Assembly: GCA_965227315.1 (NCBI GenBank) | Contig: OZ245737.1 | Span: 2,976,001 to 3,040,000, forward strand | Length of the DNA stretch: 64,000 nt | Origin: JANQHS01 sp965227315 | GTDB taxonomy: Bacteria; Bacteroidota; Bacteroidia; Cytophagales; CCMP332 | Reading direction: 5' to 3' | In this document: piece by piece, positions 1-7,955 of the stretch | How positions within the stretch are numbered: the stretch's first letter is position 1 | Layout of the letters: each line of letters starts with the position of its first letter | Made by a program: the position numbers and the translations under genes | The notes under the pieces: generated by a model | Seen by the model: the letters and a program-made list of their open reading frames with translations, nothing else | What the model was told of the DNA's origin: nothing | The model's database searches: none

Positions 1-302
1 ATGGACTTATGAAAATTGCCGGGCCTTCCCCTGCTGTTATAGCTCGCCTTGACCGAACCCTGATCGCCGGGCATTACTGGCTCCTTGGTCCAAAACGGTG
101 TGGTACAGCCACAACTCGCCTTAACCTGAGAAATCACGATGGGTTGATCACCAACATTCGTGAATTTGAATTCATGGACTGCACGATCCCCTTCTTTGAT
201 GGTTTCGAAATTGTGCATCTCCTCTTCGAATTGAAAAACCCCCTGAGCAAAAGAAAATACGGGGGAAAGGGCGATTAAAAATAGAATTACAGATTTCTTC
301 AT
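1..302 (-). CDS. DUF1573 domain secreted protein (3' part missing)
   Basis: Reading the minus strand from ATG at 302 gives a signal peptide (MKKSVILFLIALSPVFSFAQ) followed by a phrase typical of Bacteroidota DUF1573 proteins: an HNFETIKEGD-like strand, then HEFKFTNVGDQPIVISQV and an SCGCT motif. DUF1573 proteins are small secreted Ig-like (ASPM/SPD-2/Hydin-type) domains of unknown function. About 100 residues are present and the frame stays open to base 1, so the C-terminus lies outside the window. A TATATTTG -7 element lies at 333-340 upstream. I am confident of the family; the biological role is not known. Confidence 0.85.
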   Translation of the reverse strand, partial: MKKSVILFLIALSPVFSFAQGVFQFEEEMHNFETIKEGDRAVHEFKFTNVGDQPIVISQVKASCGCTTPFWTKEPVMPGDQGSVKASYNSRGRPGNFHKS

Positions 303-332
303 TCTCTTCCAGTAAATTGTTTAAGGAAGCTA

Positions 333-340
333 CAAATATA
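333..340 (-). promoter_or_regulatory. -7 element for the DUF1573 gene
   Basis: The minus strand carries TATATTTG, an exact match to the Bacteroidota sigma-A consensus TAnnTTTG, 30 bases before the ATG at 302. I see no clear TTG -33 partner at the usual 17-22 spacing, so this is a one-box call. Confidence 0.5.
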
Positions 341-375
341 CAAAATGAGGCTGTTTTTGTGCATTTTTTTCCTCA

Positions 376-405
376 TTGGAAGCCCATTCGGATTTATTAT
401 TTTTG
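376..405 (+). promoter_or_regulatory. Bacteroidota-type promoter for the E1 gene
   Basis: TTG at 376-378, a 19-base spacer, then TATTTTTG at 398-405 match the -33/-7 consensus (TTG, about 19, TAnnTTTG). The predicted start of transcription is near 411, giving a leader of about 18 bases before ATG 429. Confidence 0.65.
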
Positions 406-428
406 GCTAAATCCGGAAGAAAAGTTTC

Positions 429-2822
429 ATGGCTAAAAGCAAATACACAGCAGCAAAGAAGAAAGAAATACTCAACGATTTTAAACTGGCGGTAGAAAGC
501 AGGGAATGCAGCTATATCGGTAGGAAGGAGGTTTTCATGGGGAAAGCCAAATTCGGGATTTTCGGTGACGGAAAGGAGGTTCCTCAATTGGCCATGTCGA
601 AGGTCTTTAGAAATGGCGATTTCCGATCGGGATATTATCGTGATCAGACTTTCATGATGTCCATCGGCCAATTGACCTCAAAACAATTCTTTGCTCAGCT
701 CTATGCGGACACCTCGGTTGAACGCGAACCGGCAAGTGCAGGCCGAAGTATGAATGGTCATTTTGGGACGCGCAACCTTGATGATCAGGGGAACTGGAAG
801 AACCTACTGGACCAAAAGAACTCCAGTGCTGACATTTCGCCCACCGGTTCTCAGATGCCAAGGCTTGTGGGGCTGGCATTTGCTTCCAAGGTATATAAAA
901 GTGTAAAGGCCCTATCCAAGAAGAACAAGTTTTCAAACAAGGGAAATGAAATTGCCTTCGGCACCATAGGAAATGCCTCGACTTCCGAAGGGATGTTTTT
1001 TGAGAGCATCAACGCTGCCGGAGTTCTTCAGATCCCCATGATGATCTCGGTTTGGGATGATGACTACGGAATTTCTGTCCCCAAAAAATACCATACTGTA
1101 GGAGGGGATATCGGCAGAGCCCTTGAAGGGATGCAAAGGGATAAGGACAATCTGGGAATCGAAATAATAAAGGTCAACGGTTGGGATTATGAAGCCTGCA
1201 TTGAGGCCTATGAAAAGGCCGAAAAGATCTGTCGCGAAGAGCATGTTCCGGTTTTGGTGCATGTGCATGAACTGACCCAGCCCCAAGGGCATTCGACTTC
1301 CGGGTCCCATGAGCGCTATAAATCCAAGGAGAGGTTGCAATGGGAGAAGGAGCATGACTGTTTGAGCCAGATGAAAGCATGGATGGTCAAAGCGGGAATT
1401 GCCACGGCAGCTCAAATTGAAAAGGCAGAAAAAGAGGCCATTGAGACCGCCAAAAAGTCTCGGGCAGATGCATGGAAGGACTTTGTAGATTCCATGACCG
1501 ATGACCACAAAGAGGCGGTAAGGATCATTGATGTTCTTGGCAAGGCCTCAGGTAACGATGAGGTCTGGCAACTGAAGACCGATCTCGAAAAAACTTTGAA
1601 TCCAATTCGCCTTGATGCGATCAAAGCGGTGAAGCGCGCAATTTGGAAACTCAGAGATTCAAATCTTGATGAACTCGAAGAAGCCAAGGAGTATATCACC
1701 AGAACTGCTGAAGAAAACCATGATCGATATGGCTCTCATCTTTACAGCGAGTCTGATGAATCTGCCCTGAAGGTTGAAGAAATTGCACCCGAATTCGCGG
1801 AGGAAAAGAAGGTAGTAGATGGAAGAGAAGTGCTTCAGGCTAACTTCGATGCGATTTTCGAAAAATACAACGAGGTATTTGCCATAGGTGAAGATCTGGG
1901 AAAGATCGGAGATGTCAACCAGGGATTTGCCGGACTCCAGGATAAATTCGGAGAAGAACGCATCGCGGATACCGGGATACGCGAATGTACCATTCTGGGT
2001 CAGGGAATCGGAGCTGCTATGCGGGGATTAAAACCCATAGTAGAGATCCAATACCTCGACTATATCTACTACGCTGTTCAGATCATGGCAGATGATCTGG
2101 CCAATGTGCAGTACCGAACCAAAGGAGGCCAGAAGGCTCCGTTGATTATCCGTACCCGGGGACATCGTTTGGAGGGAATATGGCATTCCGGTTCTCCGAT
2201 TGGGATGTTGCTTCACAGCTTAAGAGGGATCAACGTGCTTGTTCCCAGAAATATGGTGCAGGCCGCAGGGTTTTACAATACCATGTTGAAATCCGACGAA
2301 CCGGCTTTGATCATAGAGTGCCTAAATGGTTATCGGTTAAAGGAGGATTTACCCTCAAACCTCGGCGAATTCACCACGCCCCTAGGAATTCCGGAAGTGA
2401 TCAGGGAAGGTACGGATCTGACCATTGTGACCTATGGCTCCATGTGTCGTATCGTAATGGAAGCTGCAGGAATGCTGGAGAAGGAAGGAATATCCGTTGA
2501 AGTAATCGATGTCAGGAGTCTTCTTCCATTCGATGTGAATCATACCATTGTTGAATCCTTGAAGAAGACCAGCAGGGTGATCTTTGCCGATGAAGATGTT
2601 CCTGGAGGGGCATCGGCATATATGATGCAGAAGGTTCTTGAGGAACAAAATGGTTATTACTGGCTGGATGGGGCTCCCAAGACCGTTTCAGCCAAGGATC
2701 ATCGTCCGGCCTATGCCTCGGATGGAGACTATTTCTCGAAACCAAATACGGAAGACATTTTTGAGGCAGCCTATGATCTGATGGCCGAATCAGATCCGGG
2801 AAGGTTTTCTCCCCTGTATTAA
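429..2822 (+). CDS. Fused alpha/beta E1 of a 2-oxoacid dehydrogenase complex
   Basis: Thiamine-diphosphate-dependent E1 that decarboxylates a 2-oxo acid and passes the acyl group to lipoyl-E2. The 797-residue chain joins an E1-alpha half (roughly 1-440) to an E1-beta half (roughly 455-797, transketolase pyrimidine-binding domain with GEDLGKIGDVNQG, then the C-terminal transketolase domain with VEVIDVRSLLPFD). The ThDP region at about 181-216 reads GNASTSEG...WDDDYGIS instead of the usual GDG...NN; from memory this variant is usual in the fused Bacteroidota form. Substrate (pyruvate or branched-chain oxo acids) cannot be decided from sequence. No E2 or E3 gene is adjacent. The ATG at 429 follows GGAAGA and a good promoter. 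Confidence 0.88.
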   Translation: MAKSKYTAAKKKEILNDFKLAVESRECSYIGRKEVFMGKAKFGIFGDGKEVPQLAMSKVFRNGDFRSGYYRDQTFMMSIGQLTSKQFFAQLYADTSVEREPASAGRSMNGHFGTRNLDDQGNWKNLLDQKNSSADISPTGSQMPRLVGLAFASKVYKSVKALSKKNKFSNKGNEIAFGTIGNASTSEGMFFESINAAGVLQIPMMISVWDDDYGISVPKKYHTVGGDIGRALEGMQRDKDNLGIEIIKVNGWDYEACIEAYEKAEKICREEHVPVLVHVHELTQPQGHSTSGSHERYKSKERLQWEKEHDCLSQMKAWMVKAGIATAAQIEKAEKEAIETAKKSRADAWKDFVDSMTDDHKEAVRIIDVLGKASGNDEVWQLKTDLEKTLNPIRLDAIKAVKRAIWKLRDSNLDELEEAKEYITRTAEENHDRYGSHLYSESDESALKVEEIAPEFAEEKKVVDGREVLQANFDAIFEKYNEVFAIGEDLGKIGDVNQGFAGLQDKFGEERIADTGIRECTILGQGIGAAMRGLKPIVEIQYLDYIYYAVQIMADDLANVQYRTKGGQKAPLIIRTRGHRLEGIWHSGSPIGMLLHSLRGINVLVPRNMVQAAGFYNTMLKSDEPALIIECLNGYRLKEDLPSNLGEFTTPLGIPEVIREGTDLTIVTYGSMCRIVMEAAGMLEKEGISVEVIDVRSLLPFDVNHTIVESLKKTSRVIFADEDVPGGASAYMMQKVLEEQNGYYWLDGAPKTVSAKDHRPAYASDGDYFSKPNTEDIFEAAYDLMAESDPGRFSPLY

Positions 2823-3409
2823 TTCACGGTAAAGGAAGAGGTATTGACCCGGTTGCTGGCATGAAGAGCCCGGTCAAAAATATAGAGCTCAAAACGCAGG
2901 GTATCGGTTGATCTGTATGGAAAAAACTCAGTGTTGATAAAGACCTCAATTGTTCCGCTTACAGGTTGGTTTTGTACTTTTTGACTCACTGGAGGAAAGC
3001 GCAGATCAGGCCTCGGTATAGTATCAAGAGTGGAAAAATCGATTCCGTAGAAAGACTTTTGAAATTCGCCATCAACCAAAAGATAAGTATGGACAATGGC
3101 ATTGCTGAATGTCAGATTCTTCACAGAATCGACCGCATTGGCCGGTGCTGTTGCTCTCTGGACAGTATCCCCGTTCGCAAGAATATAGTTGTATTCGTTA
3201 TAAGGTGGGTTTGTTTGAGTACTCAAAAGCCCCAGATCGGCGTCACCATCTTCGAATTCAAAAACCAAACCCAGGTTATTCTCGTCTATTTCCTTTAGCT
3301 CAATAAATTTAATTTTGGGAGTATCGGGAAAATCCGGCGGCGTTTGGCATGAATTGACACCAACGATAAGCGCGGACAGAAATAGCGATATTTTAAATAC
3401 GAACCTCAT
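2819..3409 (-). CDS. Bacteroidota lipoprotein with an acidic FEDGDADLGL motif
   Basis: From ATG 3409 the product starts with a lipoprotein signal (MRFVFKISLFLSALIVGVNSC), the cysteine at about residue 21 being the lipidation site. The open frame extends 14 codons further upstream, but that would place the signal peptide internally, so I chose 3409. The mature part (about 175 residues) contains EFEDGDADLGL, an acidic loop seen in many Bacteroidota surface lipoproteins, followed by beta-rich sequence. The function is unknown. Its stop overlaps the end of the E1 gene by 4 bases (convergent), and its start is 12 bases from the divergent acyl-protein synthetase start. Confidence 0.75.
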   Translation of the reverse strand: MRFVFKISLFLSALIVGVNSCQTPPDFPDTPKIKFIELKEIDENNLGLVFEFEDGDADLGLLSTQTNPPYNEYNYILANGDTVQRATAPANAVDSVKNLTFSNAIVHTYLLVDGEFQKSFYGIDFSTLDTIPRPDLRFPPVSQKVQNQPVSGTIEVFINTEFFPYRSTDTLRFELYIFDRALHASNRVNTSSFTVN

Positions 3410-3421
3410 TATAGAATCTCC

Positions 3422-4411
3422 TTGAAGGAATTCCTTACAAATTTCAAACAATCACTGCTTAAAAACGAAAAATTCGATTTCGAAGTGCTTGCATTGAAAG
3501 CCTTCAAGTTTCAGGCCAATCATTCGCCGATCTACAAGGAATTTCTGGGCCATCTAGGTATTAATCCCCATAATGTGGAAAAGGTTTCCCAAATCCCCTT
3601 TTTGCCCATTTCACTTTTCAAGGAGAAAAAGATCATCCTCGAAGGGTTGGAGCCGGAGATTGAATTCCTGAGTTCCGGAACTACGCAACAGATCAGGAGC
3701 CGTAAACTCGTCAACGACCTCGCGTTCTATAAAGCCGTCGCCCGGAAAGGATTTGAGCAGGCATATGGCCCATTGAAGGACTACCATTTTTTCTTTTCCC
3801 TACCCGGGTATGGGGAACTTGAATCCTCCTCCTTATTGACCATGGCAGAGCATTTTTTTCAAAATTCAGATCAGCGTTATGGAGGTTTTTTTAGCGCGGA
3901 TCAGGAAAGACTTGAAAGCGAATTGATGCGGGCAAAAGATTCGGGTAGGACTTGCATACTCTTCGGTGTCACGCATTCATTGCTCGGATTGAAGGTCAAG
4001 ACTTTCGGTAATCCCTTGTTGGTCATCGAGACCGGAGGTATGAAGGGCAGGGGCAAGGAGATCATTCGCAGAGAAGTGCACCAAAGTTTGATGGAGAACC
4101 TGAGCCTGAATCAAATTGGAAGCGAGTATGGCATGGCTGAACTCAACTCACAGGCTTATGCCCTTAGTGATGGGCATTTTTACACTCCTCTCTGGATGAA
4201 AATAATGGTTCGTGATATGTGGGGACCTATGGATTATTTGAGCTTCGGAAAGACGGGTGCGCTGAACATCATAGACCTCGCCAATATAGAGAGTTGCTGT
4301 TTTATTGCCACCGATGATCTTGGAAGACTGAATCCCGATGGAAGTTTCGATATGATCGGGAGGTTGGACCAAAGTGATCTGAGGGGATGCAATCTTCTTT
4401 TTGCCTCCTGA
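3422..4411 (+). CDS. LuxE-like acyl-protein synthetase
   Basis: The 329-residue protein resembles the LuxE/acyl-protein synthetase family, part of the ANL adenylating superfamily: FLSSGTTQQIRS (phosphate-binding loop, about 82-93), IETGGMKGRG (about 202-211) and GSEYGMAELNSQAY (about 232-245). LuxE activates fatty acids with ATP for reduction in bioluminescence, but no luxA/B/C/D is present here, so the acyl substrate and acceptor are unknown. In Bacteroidota these enzymes often stand alone. The start is a TTG at 3422, 12 bases from the divergent lipoprotein start, so both promoters must sit in the neighbouring coding sequences or overlap. Confidence 0.8.
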   Translation: MKEFLTNFKQSLLKNEKFDFEVLALKAFKFQANHSPIYKEFLGHLGINPHNVEKVSQIPFLPISLFKEKKIILEGLEPEIEFLSSGTTQQIRSRKLVNDLAFYKAVARKGFEQAYGPLKDYHFFFSLPGYGELESSSLLTMAEHFFQNSDQRYGGFFSADQERLESELMRAKDSGRTCILFGVTHSLLGLKVKTFGNPLLVIETGGMKGRGKEIIRREVHQSLMENLSLNQIGSEYGMAELNSQAYALSDGHFYTPLWMKIMVRDMWGPMDYLSFGKTGALNIIDLANIESCCFIATDDLGRLNPDGSFDMIGRLDQSDLRGCNLLFAS

Positions 4412-4494
4412 ACTGAATATCTCTTTGCCCTTCGGATCTAAACCGGAGATTGAAGAAACAGGAAAAAGATCCCGTGCCCAAAGCCTTCCGATAG

Positions 4495-4836
4495 CTATTC
4501 CAGAACCTTGCCGCTCATCGGCATGAGCAGTTTCACCAACAAAGCTCCGCCGGTAGAGGCAATTCTCTTTCCGTTATTTCCCATGAGCGAGGCTGTCTCA
4601 ATTCTTTCAGGCTTGGTTTCAAACACGGTGTTTGTGACCTGCAAACTTGAATAAGAGCTTAGACCTTGCTCGTTGGGTTCTTCGCTCATCATCCAAAAAG
4701 GAGACATGGCCAGCGCCAGGATTCCGAGAATGAGTCCCATTCTGTTCGTCAAAAAGAACAGCAGATCTCCAGCGATATCGCCCTTGTTGCATTCTTCCGT
4801 ACTATGCTGAGATGGTTTTTGTAATGTTTTTTTCAT
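4495..4836 (-). CDS. Small membrane protein of unknown function
   Basis: 113 residues with one clear hydrophobic segment (about 33-50, MGLILGILALAMSPFWMM) and a polar N-terminus carrying one cysteine. I recognise no family. It is the last gene of a minus-strand run (membrane protein 5782, XRE regulator, 72-residue HMA-like protein, this gene) with gaps of 1-22 bases, so it is probably cotranscribed with the regulator. Confidence 0.6.
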   Translation of the reverse strand: MKKTLQKPSQHSTEECNKGDIAGDLLFFLTNRMGLILGILALAMSPFWMMSEEPNEQGLSSYSSLQVTNTVFETKPERIETASLMGNNGKRIASTGGALLVKLLMPMSGKVLE

Positions 4837-4846
4837 GATAGGTTCG

Positions 4847-5065
4847 TTAATCGTTTAATTCCTCACACTGAATCCCCGAAGATCTGAGGAGGGCAATAAG
4901 CTCGTCATTTTTTAATTGCTCATTGGCTTCTATCCTCAACACATTATCGATGTCGTTCCTGTCGACATTCCATGCTTCAATCACCGGGTTATCGGTCAAT
5001 AATGGTTTCACCAGGTTTATTTTCCTGTTTGTTTTTAAGTCTGTTTTTAGAATCAGAAGTTTCAT
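4847..5065 (-). CDS. HMA-fold-like protein without metal-binding cysteines
   Basis: 72 residues with the layout of a heavy-metal-associated (ferredoxin-like) domain: a strand (KLLILKTDLK), a helix, a strand around VIEAWNVDRND, LRIEA, a helix and a C-terminal strand. The CxxC metal site that normally follows the first strand is replaced by KTNRKIN. The only cysteine is near the C-terminus. Cys-less relatives occur in Flavobacteria and Cytophagia and their role is unknown. It is 21 bases downstream of the XRE regulator and 10 bases before the 113-residue membrane protein gene. Confidence 0.6.
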   Translation of the reverse strand: MKLLILKTDLKTNRKINLVKPLLTDNPVIEAWNVDRNDIDNVLRIEANEQLKNDELIALLRSSGIQCEELND

Positions 5066-5087
5066 TTGCTAGGTATTTTGGGTCTGA

Positions 5088-5321
5088 TCAACATTTTCTC
5101 TTTCCATCTCCCGGGAAAAAGGTGAATACTTCCTCCAGGGGTTTCTCAAATATTTCAGCGATACGAAAAGCCAGCTCCAGGGAGGGAGAGTATTTCGATT
5201 TTTCGATGGCCACGATGGTCTGCCTTGAAACCCTCGCCTTTTCTGCAAGCTCCTGCTGGGTCATTTCATCGGCCATGAAGCGGAGTGTCCTGATATTGTT
5301 TTCGATTCTATCCTTTGCCAT
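5088..5321 (-). CDS. Small XRE-family transcriptional regulator
   Basis: 77 residues almost wholly made of a Cro/C1-type helix-turn-helix: MTQQELAEKARVSRQTIVAIE is the HTH core (about 19-39), followed by the SLELAFRIAEIFEKPLEEVF dimer region. Proteins of this size act as repressors, often paired with a small membrane protein in the same operon, as here. The ATG overlaps the stop of the upstream membrane gene by one base (TAATG), which implies translational coupling. It probably regulates the promoter at 5822-5852. Confidence 0.88.
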   Translation of the reverse strand: MAKDRIENNIRTLRFMADEMTQQELAEKARVSRQTIVAIEKSKYSPSLELAFRIAEIFEKPLEEVFTFFPGDGKRKC

Positions 5322-5782
5322 TACCTGATCCCTTTTCGATAGAAATAAAGCTGGGAGAAGTCCATGAAGAGAGTCCCAAGAAATCCGAATAGAATGAATA
5401 TGTTGAAGATCCAGAATATGGGCGCCTCATAGACTATGGCGATCATCGCACCGTAGAAGCCTGCCTGGAATACATAGTAGAAATTCCGATTCCCGCGTGA
5501 CTCTATCTTCTTTCCGAATTCGTCATCCATATGATCGGCCTTCTCCTTGGTGGCGATATAGTGAATAATGTGAAACAATATGAACGGAATGACCTTGAAC
5601 CCGATCTGAATAGGAATCAACCAAAGAAGGCCTTTAGCCCAAAATCTCATCTCTTCCATCATGCTCATGGTCCCGTCATCATACCAACGAAGGGCGTAGA
5701 AATAGAATATTCCGTAGCTCAGGAAAGTCCCGATTATCGAGATGATGAGATGCTTTTCCTGTATCGACATTCTCTCTTCCAT
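5321..5782 (-). CDS. DUF2178-like four-helix membrane protein, partner of XRE regulator
   Basis: About 153 residues with four predicted membrane helices (two before and two after a loop). The central loop has DDEFGKKIESRGNRNFYYVF, similar to the DERDxxIExxAxRxxYxVL signature of small membrane proteins encoded with XRE regulators (DUF2178-like). The frame opens at 5824, but the promoter predicted at 5822-5852 puts the transcript start near 5815, which excludes that start. ATG 5782 or ATG 5770 (preceded by GGAAGAGAGA) are the candidates. The family is thought to sense or modify the regulator; this is inference. Confidence 0.72.
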   Translation of the reverse strand: MEERMSIQEKHLIISIIGTFLSYGIFYFYALRWYDDGTMSMMEEMRFWAKGLLWLIPIQIGFKVIPFILFHIIHYIATKEKADHMDDEFGKKIESRGNRNFYYVFQAGFYGAMIAIVYEAPIFWIFNIFILFGFLGTLFMDFSQLYFYRKGIR

Positions 5783-5821
5783 TAGTCTGAATTCTTTTAC
5801 CTGCTGTCTAAAATTATGTAC

Positions 5822-5852
5822 CAAAAGTAAAATGAAACATTCATTGTGTCAA
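5822..5852 (-). promoter_or_regulatory. Promoter of the XRE operon
   Basis: On the minus strand TTG (5850-5852), a 20-base spacer and TACTTTTG (5822-5829) match the Bacteroidota promoter consensus. Transcription should start near 5815. The region immediately upstream (5853-5910) is very AT-rich, with an 8-base palindrome TCAATTGA, a plausible place for repressor binding. Confidence 0.65.
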
Positions 5853-5953
5853 GTATATTTTACATATTAAAAACCAACACTTATCAATTGATTGATTTTC
5901 AATTACTTAAAAATCAGGAATTATGATGAAAGGAATCCATAAGAGATCAATGG

Positions 5954-6925
5954 TCAGGGAATCTCGATAAGAAGATTTCCTTGTTTTTTTCCCTCTTCCA
6001 CATATCGATGAGCTTCGATGATCTCTTCAAGCCTGAACTTTCTGTCAATAACAGGTTTGATCTTACCATCTGCCATTAGCTCTGCAATTTGATTCAGGTT
6101 TTCACTGTTATAGGGTGCCAAGCCGGTGATGATCCTTTTGGAAAGAAAGGGACGGGTCAAAACCGAAAACAAGATCCCTGAGAGGCTGGGGTTTGTATCG
6201 ATCAGTGTTCCTCCATTCTTCAATCCCTTGACAAGCATGGACAATGGGGTTTTTCCCGCCACATCGAAAATGATATCATATTTTTTCTGTGATGATCTGA
6301 AATCCAGCCTGGTACAATCCATAACCTCATCCGCCCCGTTTTTCAAAAGCATGGATAACTTATTGGGGAAATCCGATGCCGTCACATTTGCACCCTTGTT
6401 TTTGGCGAATTGAATGCCAAATGTTCCTATGCTTCCACCCGCTCCATTGATCAGTATCTCATCCCCTGGCTTGATAACTACCTTTTCCAGGAAATAAAAT
6501 GCATTGACAGCTCCCACAGGGATCGTGACCGCTTCTTCGAAGGAAAGTTTATCCGGAATAATGCCCATTGGAGCCTTTTCCGACAGCACGCGATATTGGG
6601 CGTAGCCACCAAGGTTCATATCTGCAGGGGCAAAAATTCGATCCCCGATCTGATACTTGCTCACCTTCTTGCCAACTTCTTCGACCACTCCGGCAAATTC
6701 CTGTCCTAGCACTTTCTTCTTGGGTTTGAATACCCCCATCATCAGTCGGACGAAGATCCACCAGGTGGGTTGAATGTCGAAACGTCTTAATTCGCAATCT
6801 CCCTGGGTTACGGTCGATGCCTTGACACGGATCAGGATCTCATTTGCCCTTGGTTTTGGCTTAGGGATATCCTTGATCGAAAGAACTTCGGGAGGGCCAT
6901 ATTTATAAAAGACCGCTGCTTTCAT
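5954..6925 (-). CDS. Zinc-free MDR-family NAD(P)-dependent oxidoreductase
   Basis: 323 residues with the medium-chain dehydrogenase/reductase fold: N-terminal GroES-like domain (MKAAVFYKYGPPEVLSIKDI, QEFAGVVEEVGKKV) and a Rossmann domain with INGAGGSIGTFGIQFAKNKG (about 159-178). The four structural-zinc cysteines and the catalytic zinc cysteine are absent, which places it with quinone oxidoreductase-like members that use NADPH to reduce enones or quinones. The substrate is not predictable. It is monocistronic or follows the sulfotransferase on the same strand across a 116-base gap with hairpins. Confidence 0.85.
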   Translation of the reverse strand: MKAAVFYKYGPPEVLSIKDIPKPKPRANEILIRVKASTVTQGDCELRRFDIQPTWWIFVRLMMGVFKPKKKVLGQEFAGVVEEVGKKVSKYQIGDRIFAPADMNLGGYAQYRVLSEKAPMGIIPDKLSFEEAVTIPVGAVNAFYFLEKVVIKPGDEILINGAGGSIGTFGIQFAKNKGANVTASDFPNKLSMLLKNGADEVMDCTRLDFRSSQKKYDIIFDVAGKTPLSMLVKGLKNGGTLIDTNPSLSGILFSVLTRPFLSKRIITGLAPYNSENLNQIAELMADGKIKPVIDRKFRLEEIIEAHRYVEEGKKQGNLLIEIP

Positions 6926-6959
6926 CGTTACTGCAAAGAAGTGGTGAAGTTAGAATTTG

Positions 6960-7003
6960 ATCTCCAATCAGCTTAACGGTAAAGCGACCAGTCCTTTGGA
7001 GAT
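6960..7003. repeat. Inverted repeat upstream of the MDR gene
   Basis: ATCTCCAA at 6960-6967 is mirrored by TTGGAGAT at 6996-7003, with a 28-base loop. It lies 35 bases upstream of the MDR start codon on the minus strand. It may be a regulatory element or chance. Confidence 0.3.
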
Positions 7004-7011
7004 GCTAATTC

Positions 7012-7042
7012 GGCCAGGATCAGGTGTTTTGCCTGGTCGGCC
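7012..7042 (-). terminator. Hairpin at the sulfotransferase stop, possible terminator
   Basis: GGCC, a two-base AG bulge and GATCAGG pair with CCTGGTC and GGCC around a TGTTTTG loop, directly at the sulfotransferase stop codon. There is no U-tract after it on the minus strand, so it could be an mRNA-stabilising hairpin rather than an intrinsic terminator. Confidence 0.35.
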
Positions 7043-7728
7043 TAAAACCGGTAATCCAACAACCTGATCTCCCTGGCAAAGATGGTCTCTATGAGTTCTC
7101 TGGATTTGGGGTCAACGAGTTCCTTGTGATCTCTTACTTTTCTGGTATTGGATTTTGCCCGATGGGGAGGAAGCTCAAGGGGTTCACGGAGTTCAAACCT
7201 TTTGCTGAGATCTCCCAGCATTTCAGACATTTCTTCGTACCTGTAAACCTTGTCTACGGACACCACGCCATCAATGGCATAAAGGTCATAGGAATTGAAA
7301 TTCTTAAGACCACCTTTGGAAAGGAAATCATACAGATTTCCAAATCTTTCATCCCCACCTCTCCAATAATAAAGGGAGACCATCTTGTCAAACGGGTTTC
7401 TCTCCAGGGTAAATTTGAAGTAGCTGTTCCAAACCTTATCATCGATATGAAGTTTGATCTCCCTGGCCGACATGTGATTGTAAAACTTCGTTCTTCTTCC
7501 GTACAAGGTGGTCTTCAGAATATCGCCTTTGCTGTATTTGGAAAAAGGTAGAATATAATTCTGAGCAGATATATTGGCATACTCTTTTCGAAAACGCTCA
7601 TCCTCAGCTGAAATGGGGGATACAACATCTTCTTTTCCGCAGATTTTGCTCAAGGCAATTTCGATAGTCGTTCCCGCCGTTTTCTTGGTTTTTACGAAAA
7701 TAAACTTGTGCTTATGAGATATGATCAT
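7042..7728 (-). CDS. Sulfotransferase family protein
   Basis: 228 residues. The N-terminus MIISHKHKFIFVKTKKTAGT carries the 5'-phosphosulfate-binding loop (KTKKTAGTT, about 13-21) of PAPS-dependent sulfotransferases, and FTLERNPFDKMVSLYYWR (about 124-141) is the 3'-phosphate-binding segment. It would transfer sulfate from PAPS to a hydroxyl or amino group of an unknown acceptor, probably a glycan or lipid. There is no signal peptide, so it is cytoplasmic. No sulfate-activation genes are nearby. It has its own promoter. Confidence 0.82.
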   Translation of the reverse strand: MIISHKHKFIFVKTKKTAGTTIEIALSKICGKEDVVSPISAEDERFRKEYANISAQNYILPFSKYSKGDILKTTLYGRRTKFYNHMSAREIKLHIDDKVWNSYFKFTLERNPFDKMVSLYYWRGGDERFGNLYDFLSKGGLKNFNSYDLYAIDGVVSVDKVYRYEEMSEMLGDLSKRFELREPLELPPHRAKSNTRKVRDHKELVDPKSRELIETIFAREIRLLDYRF

Positions 7729-7756
7729 CTTAATATCTGTCCGAAGAAATCAGTTT

Positions 7757-7785
7757 CAAAAATATCACATGATATCTCTCTGCAA
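7757..7785 (-). promoter_or_regulatory. Sulfotransferase promoter with overlapping palindrome
   Basis: On the minus strand TTG (7783-7785), an 18-base spacer and TATTTTTG (7757-7764) fit the Bacteroidota consensus. A 14-base palindrome ATATCACATGATAT (7762-7775) overlaps the edge of the -7 box and fills the spacer, the expected position for a repressor operator. Start codon at 7728. Confidence 0.6.
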
Positions 7786-7912
7786 TCATTTCCATTTCAA
7801 TTTGGGATTTGGATCCTCAGTACCTTTCATCGCTCCTGCTGAAATGCCTGGATGGAACGGGACAAAAGCCAGAGAGAACATCGGGAAATATTGAACTTCT
7901 TGAAGTACAAGC

Positions 7913-7940
7913 TAAAAAGGATCATAAGGGAAAAGATCCT
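7913..7940 (-). terminator. Intrinsic terminator after the response regulator
   Basis: On the minus strand AGGATC, an 11-base loop and GATCCT are followed by TTTTT, starting 16 bases after the stop codon at 7956. The stem is only 6 bp, so it is weak. The rest of the 227-base gap (7729-7955) holds no convincing gene. Confidence 0.5.
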
Positions 7941-7955
7941 CTGGTGTCTGAAAAA

